56,802 nt of DNA, taken from Pirellulales bacterium. GTDB taxonomy: Bacteria > Planctomycetota > Planctomycetia > Pirellulales > JAEUIK01. How positions within the stretch are numbered: position 1 is the first letter of the stretch; each line of letters begins with the position of its first letter. Under the pieces are notes generated by a model, which saw only the letters and a program-made list of their open reading frames with translations, searched no databases and was not told where the DNA came from. Positions 46,417 through 55,743 of the stretch are shown in pieces. A program made the position numbers and the translations under genes. The stretch spans positions 1 to 56,802 of the forward strand of contig JAIESQ010000107.1 in NCBI GenBank assembly GCA_019745975.1, read 5' to 3'.

Positions 46417-47261
46417 GACGGGTCCTCACCAGGGCTGAATGTTCGCGACGCCCTTGCCGTGTGCTGGAATCAGCGTGCGTTGAGATCGGCATGCTCGCGC
46501 GAATGCGCCGCACACGCCCGCCGAAGCGGGCTGCGGCCGCTCGATTCGAGCCGCGCTGCGCCGAAGTGCTTGCGATTGAACTCAGCACAGCGCTAGGTCC
46601 AGTATAGCAATCTGGCACTTCGCACCAAGCAAATTTGGCTGCGCGCGATCGTCAATTGTTCCGCGCGGCGCGAAGCTGTAGCGATCGCGCAACCACAGTG
46701 CCTGCAGCTTGCTCGATCGGTAGTTCTTGTGCTGCCGGCAAGGTCACACGGTGATCGAATCGAGGCTTCGGTGTTGCTGCTCGCTGCTAACACGCATACA
46801 GAACAGCACGCTGTCTAAAGAAACCTGCACGTGCTCGGTTTGCCTCGATAGACATTCGCACGTGTCCGGCGCCGCGACACGGTTCGAAGGCAGATGCCAC
46901 CGGCGCGTCAGTAGAATGGTCCGCGCTGGGGCAACTCCGCTGCGCGCGGCAACGCCACGCGCGCAGCACAACTTCAGCGACTCGACCGGGCCGGCAGCCC
47001 ACCCAAAAGTACGGACTGAGCGCGTGCGCGGGGACGTTTTTCAATACACGCTTCGCAATCGCGAAAAACTGCCGGGCGAATTGCGACGATTTGTATTGTA
47101 GGTGGGCAAACGGCTGCCTAAGATCATTGATTAGGAAGCTAACGACTGTCCCCGAAGCACGAACCAGCCGCAATCTGCTTACTTATCACCGCTAATCAAG
47201 CGATTTGCCCTCGCTTGCCGCCGATCCCGCGCCGCTTTTGACCTCCCTGCTAGAATCCCGC
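46417..47261. other. 845-bp intergenic region with one strong inverted repeat
   Basis: This is the longest non-coding stretch of the window, between the divergent desaturase and RND-adaptor genes. Open frames here are short and compositionally unconvincing. GCTGCGCGCG (46939-46948) and CGCGCGCAGC (46958-46967) form a perfect 10-bp stem with a 9-base loop. The right part (about 47040-47230) is less GC-rich and probably carries the pump operon promoter. No tRNA-like fold was recognised. Confidence 0.5.
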
Positions 47262-48449
47262 ATGAACAAGGCAACTGGCAACCTTATCGGCCTCATCGTT
47301 CTCACGATCGGCGCCGCGGTGATCATGGTCACTACGGCGCTGGGCGTGGGCTGGATCGGCTCGGGCACGACGCGCAAGACGCAAGTTCTGCCGGTGCCCC
47401 CCACGCCGGTGGCCGTGATCCAGGCCGAGCGCCAGCACATCGAAATCACCGATAATTACGCCGGCATGCTGCGCCCCTATGAGCGCTATGCGCTGGGCTT
47501 CGAGATTGCCGGACGTCTCGAAGCGCTAGGCGTCAACGACCAGCGAGAACCGCTCGACGACGGCGACTACGTCAAAGCGGGGCAGGAAATCGCCCGCCTC
47601 GACCAGCGCCTGCTGCAGGTGCAGCGCCGCGAGGCGTTGGCCAGGCTCGAGCAGGCGCAAGGCGACATGAATCGAGCCAAGGATCTGCGCGCGCGGTCCC
47701 CCGGCGCGATGACCGATGCCGAATTCCAGAAGAATGTAACAAACTTGCACTTGGCCGAAGCTGCCGAACAAACGGCCGTCGAGCGCCTTCGCGACTCGGT
47801 GCTGGTCGCTCCCGTCGCGGGCGTCATTTCCAAGCGGTTGGCCAACGTTGGCGAGACCGTTAACGCCAATCAGAAGATCTTCGAGATCATCGAAGTCGAT
47901 CGCATGCTGCTAGTCGTGGGCGTGCCCGAGTCGCGCGTGGGCGAGGTCCGCGTCGGACAGCCGGTGCACATCGAGTTTCTGGCTCGCGACAAGTTCGGCC
48001 AGCGTCCCGCGCCGATGCATGGCTCCGTTTACCTCGTGGCCCAGTCGGCCGACGACCGCACGGGCTTGTTCGAGATCGAAATTGTCGTGCCGAACGATGA
48101 TCGGCAATTGCGACCCGGCTTGGTGGCCACGGGGCGAATCGTGATCGACACGCTCGATGGCTTCCGTCTGCCGAGCGTCACGGCCGTGAATCGCGATGGC
48201 AAGATGCTGCTCTTCTCGGTCGACAAGGACCGCAAAGCGCGGTCGCTGGAGCTCGATCGCTGGGTCACGCAAGGATCCGATTTGATATTGCCCGACCTGC
48301 CGGCCGAGCATCGCACGGTCGTCGTTCGCGGCCAGCATCGCCTGATTGACGGGCGCGAGGTCGTGGTCCGCGAAACGAACCCCCAGGGGACCGAAGTCCT
48401 GCAGGCCGACATCTCGTTGCCGAACGAAAAAGCCGGCGCGCGACCGTAG
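47262..48449 (+). CDS. RND efflux periplasmic adaptor (membrane fusion protein)
   Basis: 395 aa. One N-terminal hydrophobic helix (LIGLIVLTIGAAVIMVTTALGVG) anchors it in the inner membrane. A barrel-sandwich/lipoyl half (GFEIAGRLEAL) is followed by a short helical hairpin (about 110-170), the second lipoyl half (LVAPVAGVISKRLANVGETV) and a beta-barrel (LLVVGVPESRVGEVRVGQPV). This is the HlyD/AcrA family layout. It starts at the ATG at 47262; the frame extends upstream without similarity. The pump gene starts 39 bp after its stop. No TolC-type channel gene is nearby. Confidence 0.92.
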   Translation: MNKATGNLIGLIVLTIGAAVIMVTTALGVGWIGSGTTRKTQVLPVPPTPVAVIQAERQHIEITDNYAGMLRPYERYALGFEIAGRLEALGVNDQREPLDDGDYVKAGQEIARLDQRLLQVQRREALARLEQAQGDMNRAKDLRARSPGAMTDAEFQKNVTNLHLAEAAEQTAVERLRDSVLVAPVAGVISKRLANVGETVNANQKIFEIIEVDRMLLVVGVPESRVGEVRVGQPVHIEFLARDKFGQRPAPMHGSVYLVAQSADDRTGLFEIEIVVPNDDRQLRPGLVATGRIVIDTLDGFRLPSVTAVNRDGKMLLFSVDKDRKARSLELDRWVTQGSDLILPDLPAEHRTVVVRGQHRLIDGREVVVRETNPQGTEVLQADISLPNEKAGARP

Positions 48450-48488
48450 CAACTTGCCTCGGGGCGCATCGCCAGTAGTTAGTTCATC

Positions 48489-51400
48489 ATGAAGAACCTG
48501 ACCGACCAGGCCGTCGATCATCCGCGCGTCGTCATCGTGCTGACGCTCTTGATCATCGCGCTGGCCGGTTTCGCCGGCATGCGCATCCCCGTGCAGCGCA
48601 CTCCGGCGATCCACACGGCGATCGTGATGGTGGCCGTTCCTTATCCCGGCGCGCAACCCACCGAAGTCGAGGAACGCGTCACGCGCAAAATCGAAGAGGC
48701 GCTGCAGCGGCTCAACAATGTCGATTTCATCACTTCGACCAGCATGCGTGGCTCGAGCATCACGCAGGTGATTTTTCTCGACGGCATCGAATCGCACCGC
48801 GCGCGCAACGACGTCGAGCACCTGGTGAACGAAGTGCGCCGCGAACTGCCGATGGGTCGCGAGGTCCAGCCGACCGTCACGGCCATCGACTTCGAAAGCT
48901 CGCCGATCATGCTCGTGACGCTGTCGGGGCCGCCGGGCTTCGACGAGCGCACGCTCAAGCAGATCGCCGAAGACGCCCAGGACAAGCTCGAAACCGTCAA
49001 GGGGGTGGCCAACACGCAGTTGTTCGGCGGCCGCGAACGCGAGATTCACGTCAATGTGAATCCCGATCTGCTCGCCCAATACGGAATATCACTCGACCAG
49101 GTGCGCAACGCCCTGGCGAACTTCCACGCCGAGATGCCCGGCGGCAGCCTCAACTCCCAAGAATTCGACCTGCAGGTTCGCAGCGAAGCCAAGTTTCGCG
49201 GCGTCGACGATATTCGCCAGGCGATCGTCAGCGAACAAGAAGGCCGGCTGGTCCGCATCGATGACGTGGCCGACGTCGAAGACACCTATCGCCGGCTAAT
49301 GAACTTCGCCCAGCTCGACGGCGAAACCAGCGCCACGATCATCGTCAACAAGGAAGCCGACATCAACACGCTCGGCGCCGCCGCCGACGTCAAGGCCCAG
49401 GTCGAGCAGCTCCAAGAGCAATTCCCGCACATCAAGTTCTCCTGCACGCGCGACATTTCGACCGACATCGCCTTCATGTTCCAGACGCTGGGATCCGACG
49501 CCATCTTCGGCGCCATGGTCGTGCTGGTGATCTTGGCTTGGTCGATGGGCATGCGCGTGGGCTTTCTGGTGGTGCTGGCGATTCCGTTCAGTTCGGCGGT
49601 GGCGTTCGTGTTTCTGTATGCCGCCGGCTACGCGGTGTCGAACATGGTGATCTTCGCCTTCATCGTGGCGCTGGGGATGGTGATCGACGGCGCGATCATC
49701 GTCTCCGACAGCATCTATCGGCATCTCGAAGCAGGGCAAGATTCGTTCACCGCCGCCAAGAACGGCACGCACGAAGTCGCCGTCCCGGTCTTCGCCGCCG
49801 ACATGACCACCGTGGCCGCCTTCTTGCCGATGTTGCTGGTGCCAGGCATCATGGGCGACTTTCTCGGCGTGTTGCCGGTGGTCGTCTGCATGGCGCTGTG
49901 TGGCTCGCTGTTGGTCGACCATTTCCTGGTGCCGGTTGTCGCGGCGCGCTGGTTCCGCGACTACGTGCCGACCAGCAAGCGGCTGCAAGCCGGCGCCGGC
50001 AGCCCAAGCACCGATCGCGTCGAACGCCTCTGGGCGCCGTTCTTTGCCGCTTATGCCCGATTGCTGTCGTGGTGCCTCGACCATCGCGGCGTCGTCGCGC
50101 TCACCGGCGGTATGTCGATTCTGTGGGCCGCGCTGATGCTCAAGCTGGGACTGATCGGCTTTACGTTCTTTCCGCCGAGCGATCGCGGCCAGTTCGAAAT
50201 CAGCTTTGAGCTACCGCTGGGCTACAGCATCGAGCAAACAGCCGCCGCCGCGGAGGCGATCACCGCCCCCTTGCGCGATCTGGAAAAAACCGGTGAGCTC
50301 AAACACTTTGTCACGGCGATCGGCTCTTCCGCTGGCCTGGCGCAGCGGCTCGACACCGATCCGGCGACCGGCCCCGAATTTGGCCGCGTGATGGTCGAGC
50401 TGGTGCCGGCCACCAATCGCAATCGCCACGAATCGGTCATCATCAATGAGCTGCGCGGAAAGATTCGACCGCTGCCGGGCATGTCGTACCGCATCGAGCA
50501 GATCGAAGAGGGGCCGCCCGGTGGCGCGGACGTCGCCGTCCGGCTCAGCGGCAAAGATCTCGATCAGCTCGGTCGCCTCTCTCGCCGCCTGGCCGAAATG
50601 ATCGGCGCCGTCCCCGGCACGGTCGAAGCTCGCGCCGACTACCGCCCTGACAGCCCCGAGGTGGTGATCGAGCCCGATCCGGCCGTGGTGGGCCTGTTCG
50701 GCATGAGCGAGATGGATGTCGCCCGCGCCGTGCAGACGGCCGTGCTCGGCGATACCACGATCGAGCTGACACTCGACGACGAAGATGTCACGCTCCGCTT
50801 GCAGGCCACGCCCGAGTACCAACGCTACGAGGGGGACGTCGAGCGAATGATGATCACGGGGCCGAGCGGCCGCCGCGCTACCGTCGGCGAGTTGGCGTCG
50901 GTACGCCGCGAGTCGGGCCTGTACAGTGTCAATCATCGCGATGCCACACGGACCGTCACGGTCGCCTCCGACGTCCGCGCGGACATGGACGTGATCCCCG
51001 ACCACGTGTTTGCCCGACTGCGCGAAAAACTCCTGCCGCAGTTGGGCTTCAAAGCGGTCGCCGGCAGTTCGATTGAGTTCCTCGGCGAACCGGCCTCCGA
51101 CGCCGAAGGCGTGCGCGCGACCTTCACCGGCGAAAATGAAGAACGCGACGAAGGCTTCGCCTCGCTGCTCTGGTCGATGATTGTCGGCATCGTGCTGATC
51201 GTGGCCATCCTGGTCATCGAGTTCAACAGCTTCCGCCAGGCCGGAGTCGTCATGGCCACCGTGCCGCTGTCGTTCGTCGGCGTGGTGTTCGGCATGTGGG
51301 CCTGCAACTTCCCCTTCAGCCTGGCTTCGTTCATCGGCTTGATCAGCCTGACGGGCGTGGTGGTGAACGACGCCATCGTGCTGGTCGATTTTGCCAACCA

Positions 51401-51761
51401 GGCCCGGGCCCGCGGGCTCAACGTCCGCGACTCCTTGATGGTCGCCGGTCAGAAGCGAGCCCGCGCCGTCATGCTCACGATGCTCACCTCGATCGGCGGT
51501 ATGCTCCCCACGTTCTTTAACATCACGGGTGGCGGCGAATTCTGGGTGCCCCTGACCGGGGCGATTATCTTCGGGTTGCTCTTTTCGGCGGTGCTCACCT
51601 TGGTCGTGATCCCAGTGGCCTATAGCTACGTCTACAACCGGCAATTCAAATCGTCGGCGCCATCGACGGTCCCGGTAACGCTCGACGAGATCGAACTGCC
51701 GCTGCCGGCCACCAACGGGCATCACCTGCCGACCAACGGCCACGCCGTGCATCACCTGTAG
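48489..51761 (+). CDS. RND efflux pump, AcrB/ACR_tran family
   Basis: 1090 aa, full length with two 6-helix bundles and two large periplasmic loops. The opening VVIVLTLLIIALAGFAGMRIPVQRTP and FASLLWSMIVGIVLIVAILVIEFN are typical. The helix-4 acidic pair of AcrB (VDDAI) reads VIDGAIIV, so only the first Asp remains. The helix-10 Lys region (KNAILIVEF) reads NDAIVLVDF, with Asn-Asp instead of Lys-Asn. Proton coupling may therefore use a different residue set. A hydrophilic 40-residue C-terminal tail is His-rich. The substrate is unknown; lipid or drug export are both possible. Confidence 0.93.
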   Translation: MKNLTDQAVDHPRVVIVLTLLIIALAGFAGMRIPVQRTPAIHTAIVMVAVPYPGAQPTEVEERVTRKIEEALQRLNNVDFITSTSMRGSSITQVIFLDGIESHRARNDVEHLVNEVRRELPMGREVQPTVTAIDFESSPIMLVTLSGPPGFDERTLKQIAEDAQDKLETVKGVANTQLFGGREREIHVNVNPDLLAQYGISLDQVRNALANFHAEMPGGSLNSQEFDLQVRSEAKFRGVDDIRQAIVSEQEGRLVRIDDVADVEDTYRRLMNFAQLDGETSATIIVNKEADINTLGAAADVKAQVEQLQEQFPHIKFSCTRDISTDIAFMFQTLGSDAIFGAMVVLVILAWSMGMRVGFLVVLAIPFSSAVAFVFLYAAGYAVSNMVIFAFIVALGMVIDGAIIVSDSIYRHLEAGQDSFTAAKNGTHEVAVPVFAADMTTVAAFLPMLLVPGIMGDFLGVLPVVVCMALCGSLLVDHFLVPVVAARWFRDYVPTSKRLQAGAGSPSTDRVERLWAPFFAAYARLLSWCLDHRGVVALTGGMSILWAALMLKLGLIGFTFFPPSDRGQFEISFELPLGYSIEQTAAAAEAITAPLRDLEKTGELKHFVTAIGSSAGLAQRLDTDPATGPEFGRVMVELVPATNRNRHESVIINELRGKIRPLPGMSYRIEQIEEGPPGGADVAVRLSGKDLDQLGRLSRRLAEMIGAVPGTVEARADYRPDSPEVVIEPDPAVVGLFGMSEMDVARAVQTAVLGDTTIELTLDDEDVTLRLQATPEYQRYEGDVERMMITGPSGRRATVGELASVRRESGLYSVNHRDATRTVTVASDVRADMDVIPDHVFARLREKLLPQLGFKAVAGSSIEFLGEPASDAEGVRATFTGENEERDEGFASLLWSMIVGIVLIVAILVIEFNSFRQAGVVMATVPLSFVGVVFGMWACNFPFSLASFIGLISLTGVVVNDAIVLVDFANQARARGLNVRDSLMVAGQKRARAVMLTMLTSIGGMLPTFFNITGGGEFWVPLTGAIIFGLLFSAVLTLVVIPVAYSYVYNRQFKSSAPSTVPVTLDEIELPLPATNGHHLPTNGHAVHHL

Positions 51762-51797
51762 GCAGGTTTGACTACCAGCTATTGTCGGCAACATTCT

Positions 51798-52430
<633 letters not shown>

Positions 52431-52524
52431 TCAGCGCCAAGCGGCAGTCGCCGTTGATGCATAGCGCAGGCATAATGCTATCCGAAGTTTCCGTGATCCC
52501 AAGTCACCTGCGAGTTGACTCTCC

Positions 52525-53775
52525 ATGTCGCGGCTTTTCATCACGCTTACGATTCTCGCCTTCCTCGTTCACGCCATTGCGCCGCTGCCCGCGCGCGGCG
52601 CCGAGGAAGAATTCAACTACGACGAATCGAAGGTCGGCGCCTACACGCTTCCCGATCCGCTAGTGATGCAGGACGGCACGCCGGTGACCACGCCCATGCA
52701 ATGGCACGACAAGCGCCGCCCCGAATTGCTTGCGCTGTTCGAGAACCAGGTTTACGGACATCGGCCTCCCAAGCCCACGGCGCTACGGTTCGATACTGAA
52801 TCCACCGACGACAGCGCGGTCGACGGCCGCGCGACGCGCAAGCAGGTGCGCATTCACGGCCTCGGCGGCGCCGGCGACAACGCCGCGATCGTGCTGACGC
52901 TGTACGCACCCAACGACGCGGACGGGCGCGTACCGGCCTTCGTCGGCATGCACCTGTTCGATGCCTCGGCCGCGATGCCCGTGCCCGGCAAACCGCTCGA
53001 AGTACCAGTCGCCGAAAAGCTCCCTGGCGCCAAGCTGCTCGAGGTGATCCTCGACCGCGGTTACGCGATCGGCACTCTCACCGCCGCCGACTTCTGCCCC
53101 GACGACGCCGCACGGTTTCGCGAGGGCGTGCTCCAGCAACTGTATCCCGATCAAACCGGCCCGCCCGGCCCCGAGCAGCCCGGCGCGATCGCCACCTGGG
53201 CCTGGGCCCTGAGTCGCGCCCTCGACTACCTCGGGACCGACAAAGCGATCGACCCCACGCGCGTCGCCGTGATCGGGCACTCGCGGATGGGCAAGACCGC
53301 GCTCTGGGCTGGCGCCGAAGACCAGCGCTTTGCCCTGGTGATCTCGAACAACTCGGGCTGCGGCGGTGCGGCGCTCAGCCGGCGCAACTTCGGCGAAACC
53401 GTGGCCCGCATCAACCGTGCCTTCCCGCACTGGTTCTGCGGTAACTTCAAACAGTACAACGATCGCGAAAGCGAACTGCCTGTCGATCAGCACGAACTGG
53501 TGGCGCTCTCCGCGCCGCGGCCGGTTTACGTGGCCAGCGCTGTCGACGACGGTTGGGCCGATCCGCGCGGCGAGTTTCTGGCTGCCGCCGGGGCCGACGC
53601 CGTCTACAAGCTGCTCGGCGTGCCGGGGCTCGACGTCACCGACCAGCCTGAGACCGGCAAAGTTGTCGGCCAGCAGATTGGCTACCACCTGCGCGTCGGC
53701 AAGCACGCCCTGACGGATTACGACTGGCTGCGGTACCTCGACTTCGCTGATCGACACCCGAAGCCGGCGAAGTGA
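52525..53775 (+). CDS. CE15-like glucuronoyl esterase, secreted
   Basis: 416 aa with a signal peptide (LFITLTILAFLVHAIAPLPARGAE). Alpha/beta-hydrolase of the bacterial glucuronoyl-esterase (CE15) type: nucleophile Ser in VIGHSRMGKTALW near 252, then NNSGCGGAALSRRNFGE, and the likely catalytic His in GKHALTDYDW close to the C-terminus. These enzymes cleave lignin-carbohydrate esters of methylglucuronic acid and fit a polysaccharide-degrading lifestyle. The final 48 bp are repeated, slightly diverged, at 53984-54031, suggesting a lost second copy downstream. Confidence 0.88.
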   Translation: MSRLFITLTILAFLVHAIAPLPARGAEEEFNYDESKVGAYTLPDPLVMQDGTPVTTPMQWHDKRRPELLALFENQVYGHRPPKPTALRFDTESTDDSAVDGRATRKQVRIHGLGGAGDNAAIVLTLYAPNDADGRVPAFVGMHLFDASAAMPVPGKPLEVPVAEKLPGAKLLEVILDRGYAIGTLTAADFCPDDAARFREGVLQQLYPDQTGPPGPEQPGAIATWAWALSRALDYLGTDKAIDPTRVAVIGHSRMGKTALWAGAEDQRFALVISNNSGCGGAALSRRNFGETVARINRAFPHWFCGNFKQYNDRESELPVDQHELVALSAPRPVYVASAVDDGWADPRGEFLAAAGADAVYKLLGVPGLDVTDQPETGKVVGQQIGYHLRVGKHALTDYDWLRYLDFADRHPKPAK

Positions 53776-53825
53776 ACGCCGACGGAAGGATATTAACTCT
53801 CACGCGCCCACGTGGCTTCGGGTGG

Positions 53826-53979
53826 CCCCGATCCAATCGGGGTGCCGCAGGCACAAGAGGCAATTGCTGACGTGCGGTGCGTTCGAACCGCGTCGCAACA
53901 CGGAGCAACCGTAGGTCAGGCACCCCGTGCCTGACAAGAGTCACACGCCGCGCGGTTGTCATGCACGGGCGTGCATGAC
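53826..53979. repeat. Three perfect hairpins in a row
   Basis: CCCCGAT/ATCGGGG (53826-53842, loop CCA), GTCAGGCAC/GTGCCTGAC (53915-53935, loop CCC) and GTCATGCAC/GTGCATGAC (53958-53979, loop GGGC). They fill the 295-bp gap after the esterase together with the relic of its 3' end. The first may end the esterase transcript, although no T-run follows. The others look like short REP-type palindromes. Confidence 0.7.
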
Positions 53980-53983
53980 CGGA

Positions 53984-54031
53984 CTGCGGTACCTCGACTT
54001 CTCCGATCGGCAGTTCAAACAGGCGAAGTGA
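53984..54031 (+). pseudogene. Relic of the 3' end of a second glucuronoyl-esterase gene
   Basis: The 48 bases encode LRYLDFSDRQFKQAK then stop, against LRYLDFADRHPKPAK then stop at the end of the intact gene (53728-53775). The similarity continues past the stop (CGCCGACGGAA in both). The rest of the second copy is absent and hairpin repeats stand where it would be. A duplication followed by deletion is the simplest reading. Confidence 0.75.
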
Positions 54032-54070
54032 ATCGCCGACGGAACGGTGGCAACTATGAAAAACGCTTAC

Positions 54071-54259
54071 TTAAGCGCAGGGCGGGTTGCGAGTCGCCCC
54101 ACCCTTTTCCTCATCAAACTCGATATGCCCTTCACCGTGACACCGGGGGCATGAGCGGTCGTTGTGGCCGCCCGTCGTGTAGCGACGATGCAGGGACTTA
54201 TCAATGCCGCTCCCTCGGCAGGCAGGACAAAGGCGGGTCGCTTTAGGCTTCTCATCCAT
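54071..54259 (-). CDS. CxxCxGxG zinc-finger mini-protein
   Basis: 62 aa from the ATG (64 from a GTG at 54265). Two copies of the DnaJ-type motif occur: CPACRGSG near residue 10 and CPRCHGEG near 36, with a polar spacer. Together they can bind one zinc, as in the DnaJ central domain or other small CxxCxGxG proteins. No J domain is present. It starts about where a VapC toxin would be expected after the antitoxin gene upstream, and has no clear ribosome-binding site, so it may be translated by coupling. Function unknown. Confidence 0.6.
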   Translation of the reverse strand: MDEKPKATRLCPACRGSGIDKSLHRRYTTGGHNDRSCPRCHGEGHIEFDEEKGGATRNPPCA

Positions 54260-54261
54260 GC

Positions 54262-54279
54262 TCACAGCAGGAAACTCAC
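54262..54279 (-). pseudogene. Five-codon remnant of a vapC toxin start
   Basis: GTG overlaps the antitoxin stop (GTGA) and reads five codons (Val start, Ser, Phe, Leu, Leu), then TGA. VapC toxins often begin with exactly such residues followed by an Asp of the PIN active site. Here the Asp position is a stop. It suggests that the toxin was deleted just after its start; the short length makes this inference, not proof. Confidence 0.4.
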
Positions 54280-54521
54280 GGTTCGATCTCGCGCCGAGGA
54301 ATCTGGCGCTGCTGGCGGTTCAACTTCAAGTACGCGTCGAGCTCCTCTGCGTCTTCCGCCCAAGCGCCGAACGCCCGTCGCAGTCCCTCACCTGGCGCTA
54401 GCGTCTCCGTGGCTTCCGTCTTCGCAACAATGACAGTCACACGCTGGCCATCGGGCAAGCCAGGCGCGTGGTCAAGTTCAATGGTCTTACCGTGTACGGT
54501 GCCTGTTATCTCCACCGTCAT
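54276..54521 (-). CDS. VapB-like antitoxin, apparently without toxin
   Basis: 81 aa. The first 35 residues (VEITGTVHGKTIELDH, then LPDGQRVTVIV) are a small AbrB/DUF104-like barrel. The second half (RRAFGAWAEDAEELDAYLKLNRQQR) is a helix followed by the tail RREIEP. This is the pattern of antitoxins that precede PIN-domain VapC toxins and overlap them. The downstream toxin frame is open for only five codons. It may be an orphan antitoxin or a repressor, or the pair may have been broken by deletion. Confidence 0.7.
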   Translation of the reverse strand: MTVEITGTVHGKTIELDHAPGLPDGQRVTVIVAKTEATETLAPGEGLRRAFGAWAEDAEELDAYLKLNRQQRQIPRREIEP

Positions 54522-54645
54522 GCCGCGCCTCCGGCCCTAAGCGTCTCTGGAAGCCGACCCTGATTCATATGAGTATTCTACACTGCACGACGCTGGCTGG
54601 TGTATCGTGGCCGTGGACGCGAATTGCACATCGAGCTGGCACACC

Positions 54646-55743
54646 TCACGCCAGCTTCTTCAATTTCGATACCCGACCGGTCGCCACCCACTCGGCCACG
54701 AAGATGCTCCCGTCCTGGCCGAAGCAGGCATCGTGCGGGTGGACGAACTTGCCCGCCTGCCACTTGGCACGGTCGCTGCGGACCTGCATTCCCCCTTCGC
54801 CCGTGATCCGCGCCACGTCCTCCCCCAACCTGGCCACGACTTCGTTCTTGTCGTTGAGCAAGGTCACGCGGGCGTGCAGTTCGGGCACCACCAGCAGATT
54901 CTGCCACGTTTCGGCATTGGCCGGCAGCCCGTAGCCGGTGAGCGTCTCCAGGTATTTGCCATCCATGCTGAAGTACTGCAGCGTGTGATTGGCCCGATCG
55001 CAGACGACGATCGCCGGTTCGCGCCCCGCGCGGCGGTCGACCCACACGCCGTGCGGCGTGTTGAATTTGCCTTTTCCTTCGCCCGGCCCGCCAAAGCACG
55101 ACAGCCACTTGCCATCCTTGTCGTAGCGATGGATGTAGAACGCGCCGTAGCCGTCGGCCAACAAGAATCCACCGTCATGCAAGAAGGCAAAATTCGTCGG
55201 CATGAAGCGATCGCGCCCCCACTTGCCGGTTGGCTTGGTGTCCTCTTCTGCCGCGTACACGCCCGACTCCATGGGGGCCCACTTCTGCCAGACCGTCTCG
55301 CCGTTCAAGTCGAGCTTGGCGAACGTCTTCAGGGCTTGATAGGCACACACATACAGAAACTCCTGCCCTCTCTCCTGACGAATCTCGATACCGTGCCCGC
55401 CCCCCTGGAACTGCTGGCCGAACGAGCGGATGTACGAACCTTCGGGATCGAACACAAAAATCGACGGATGATCCTTGAGGTCGGCCTTCCCTTCGTGAAT
55501 CACGTACAGGCAACCCGCACGGTCGACCGCCACGTTGTGCGTCGTTTGCCAGGTGAACTTATCAGGCAGGCGCGGCCAGTCATGCTGCACTTCGAAGCGA
55601 TGCTCCCCCTCGCCAACCACCAGCGGGCTGTCGGTTTTCTTGGCGGTCAGAATGGTCGGAGCACCCACGAGCGCGGCCGTGCCAGCGGCGGTGGTGGCCA
55701 AAAACTGTCGACGCGAAACGCTGCGGGGCGATGTGCGGGCCAT
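54646..55743 (-). CDS. Tat-exported NHL-type beta-propeller protein
   Basis: 365 aa from ATG 55743, which gives a twin-arginine signal SVSRRQFLATTAAGTAAL at the N-terminus. Repeated NHL-like blades follow: THNVAVDRAGCLYVIHEG, FDPEGSYIRSFG, GIEIRQERGQEFLYVC, FNTPHGVWVDRR, ILVCDRANHTLQ-like, and HPHDACFGQDGSIFVAEW at the end. Six blades are likely. Proteins of this kind are secreted binding or lyase-like propellers; no catalytic residues can be named. Single gene; the longer frame upstream has no similarity. Confidence 0.85.
   Translation of the reverse strand: MARTSPRSVSRRQFLATTAAGTAALVGAPTILTAKKTDSPLVVGEGEHRFEVQHDWPRLPDKFTWQTTHNVAVDRAGCLYVIHEGKADLKDHPSIFVFDPEGSYIRSFGQQFQGGGHGIEIRQERGQEFLYVCAYQALKTFAKLDLNGETVWQKWAPMESGVYAAEEDTKPTGKWGRDRFMPTNFAFLHDGGFLLADGYGAFYIHRYDKDGKWLSCFGGPGEGKGKFNTPHGVWVDRRAGREPAIVVCDRANHTLQYFSMDGKYLETLTGYGLPANAETWQNLLVVPELHARVTLLNDKNEVVARLGEDVARITGEGGMQVRSDRAKWQAGKFVHPHDACFGQDGSIFVAEWVATGRVSKLKKLA

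Noticed and set aside
46727-47101. 124-codon plus-strand frame in the long intergenic region
   Set aside because: No ribosome-binding site, no domain, spans the perfect inverted repeat.
50211-51794. Long open frame antisense to the RND pump
   Set aside because: High-GC shadow frame; the sense strand has full family similarity, the antisense product is His/Asp/Arg-rich without domains.
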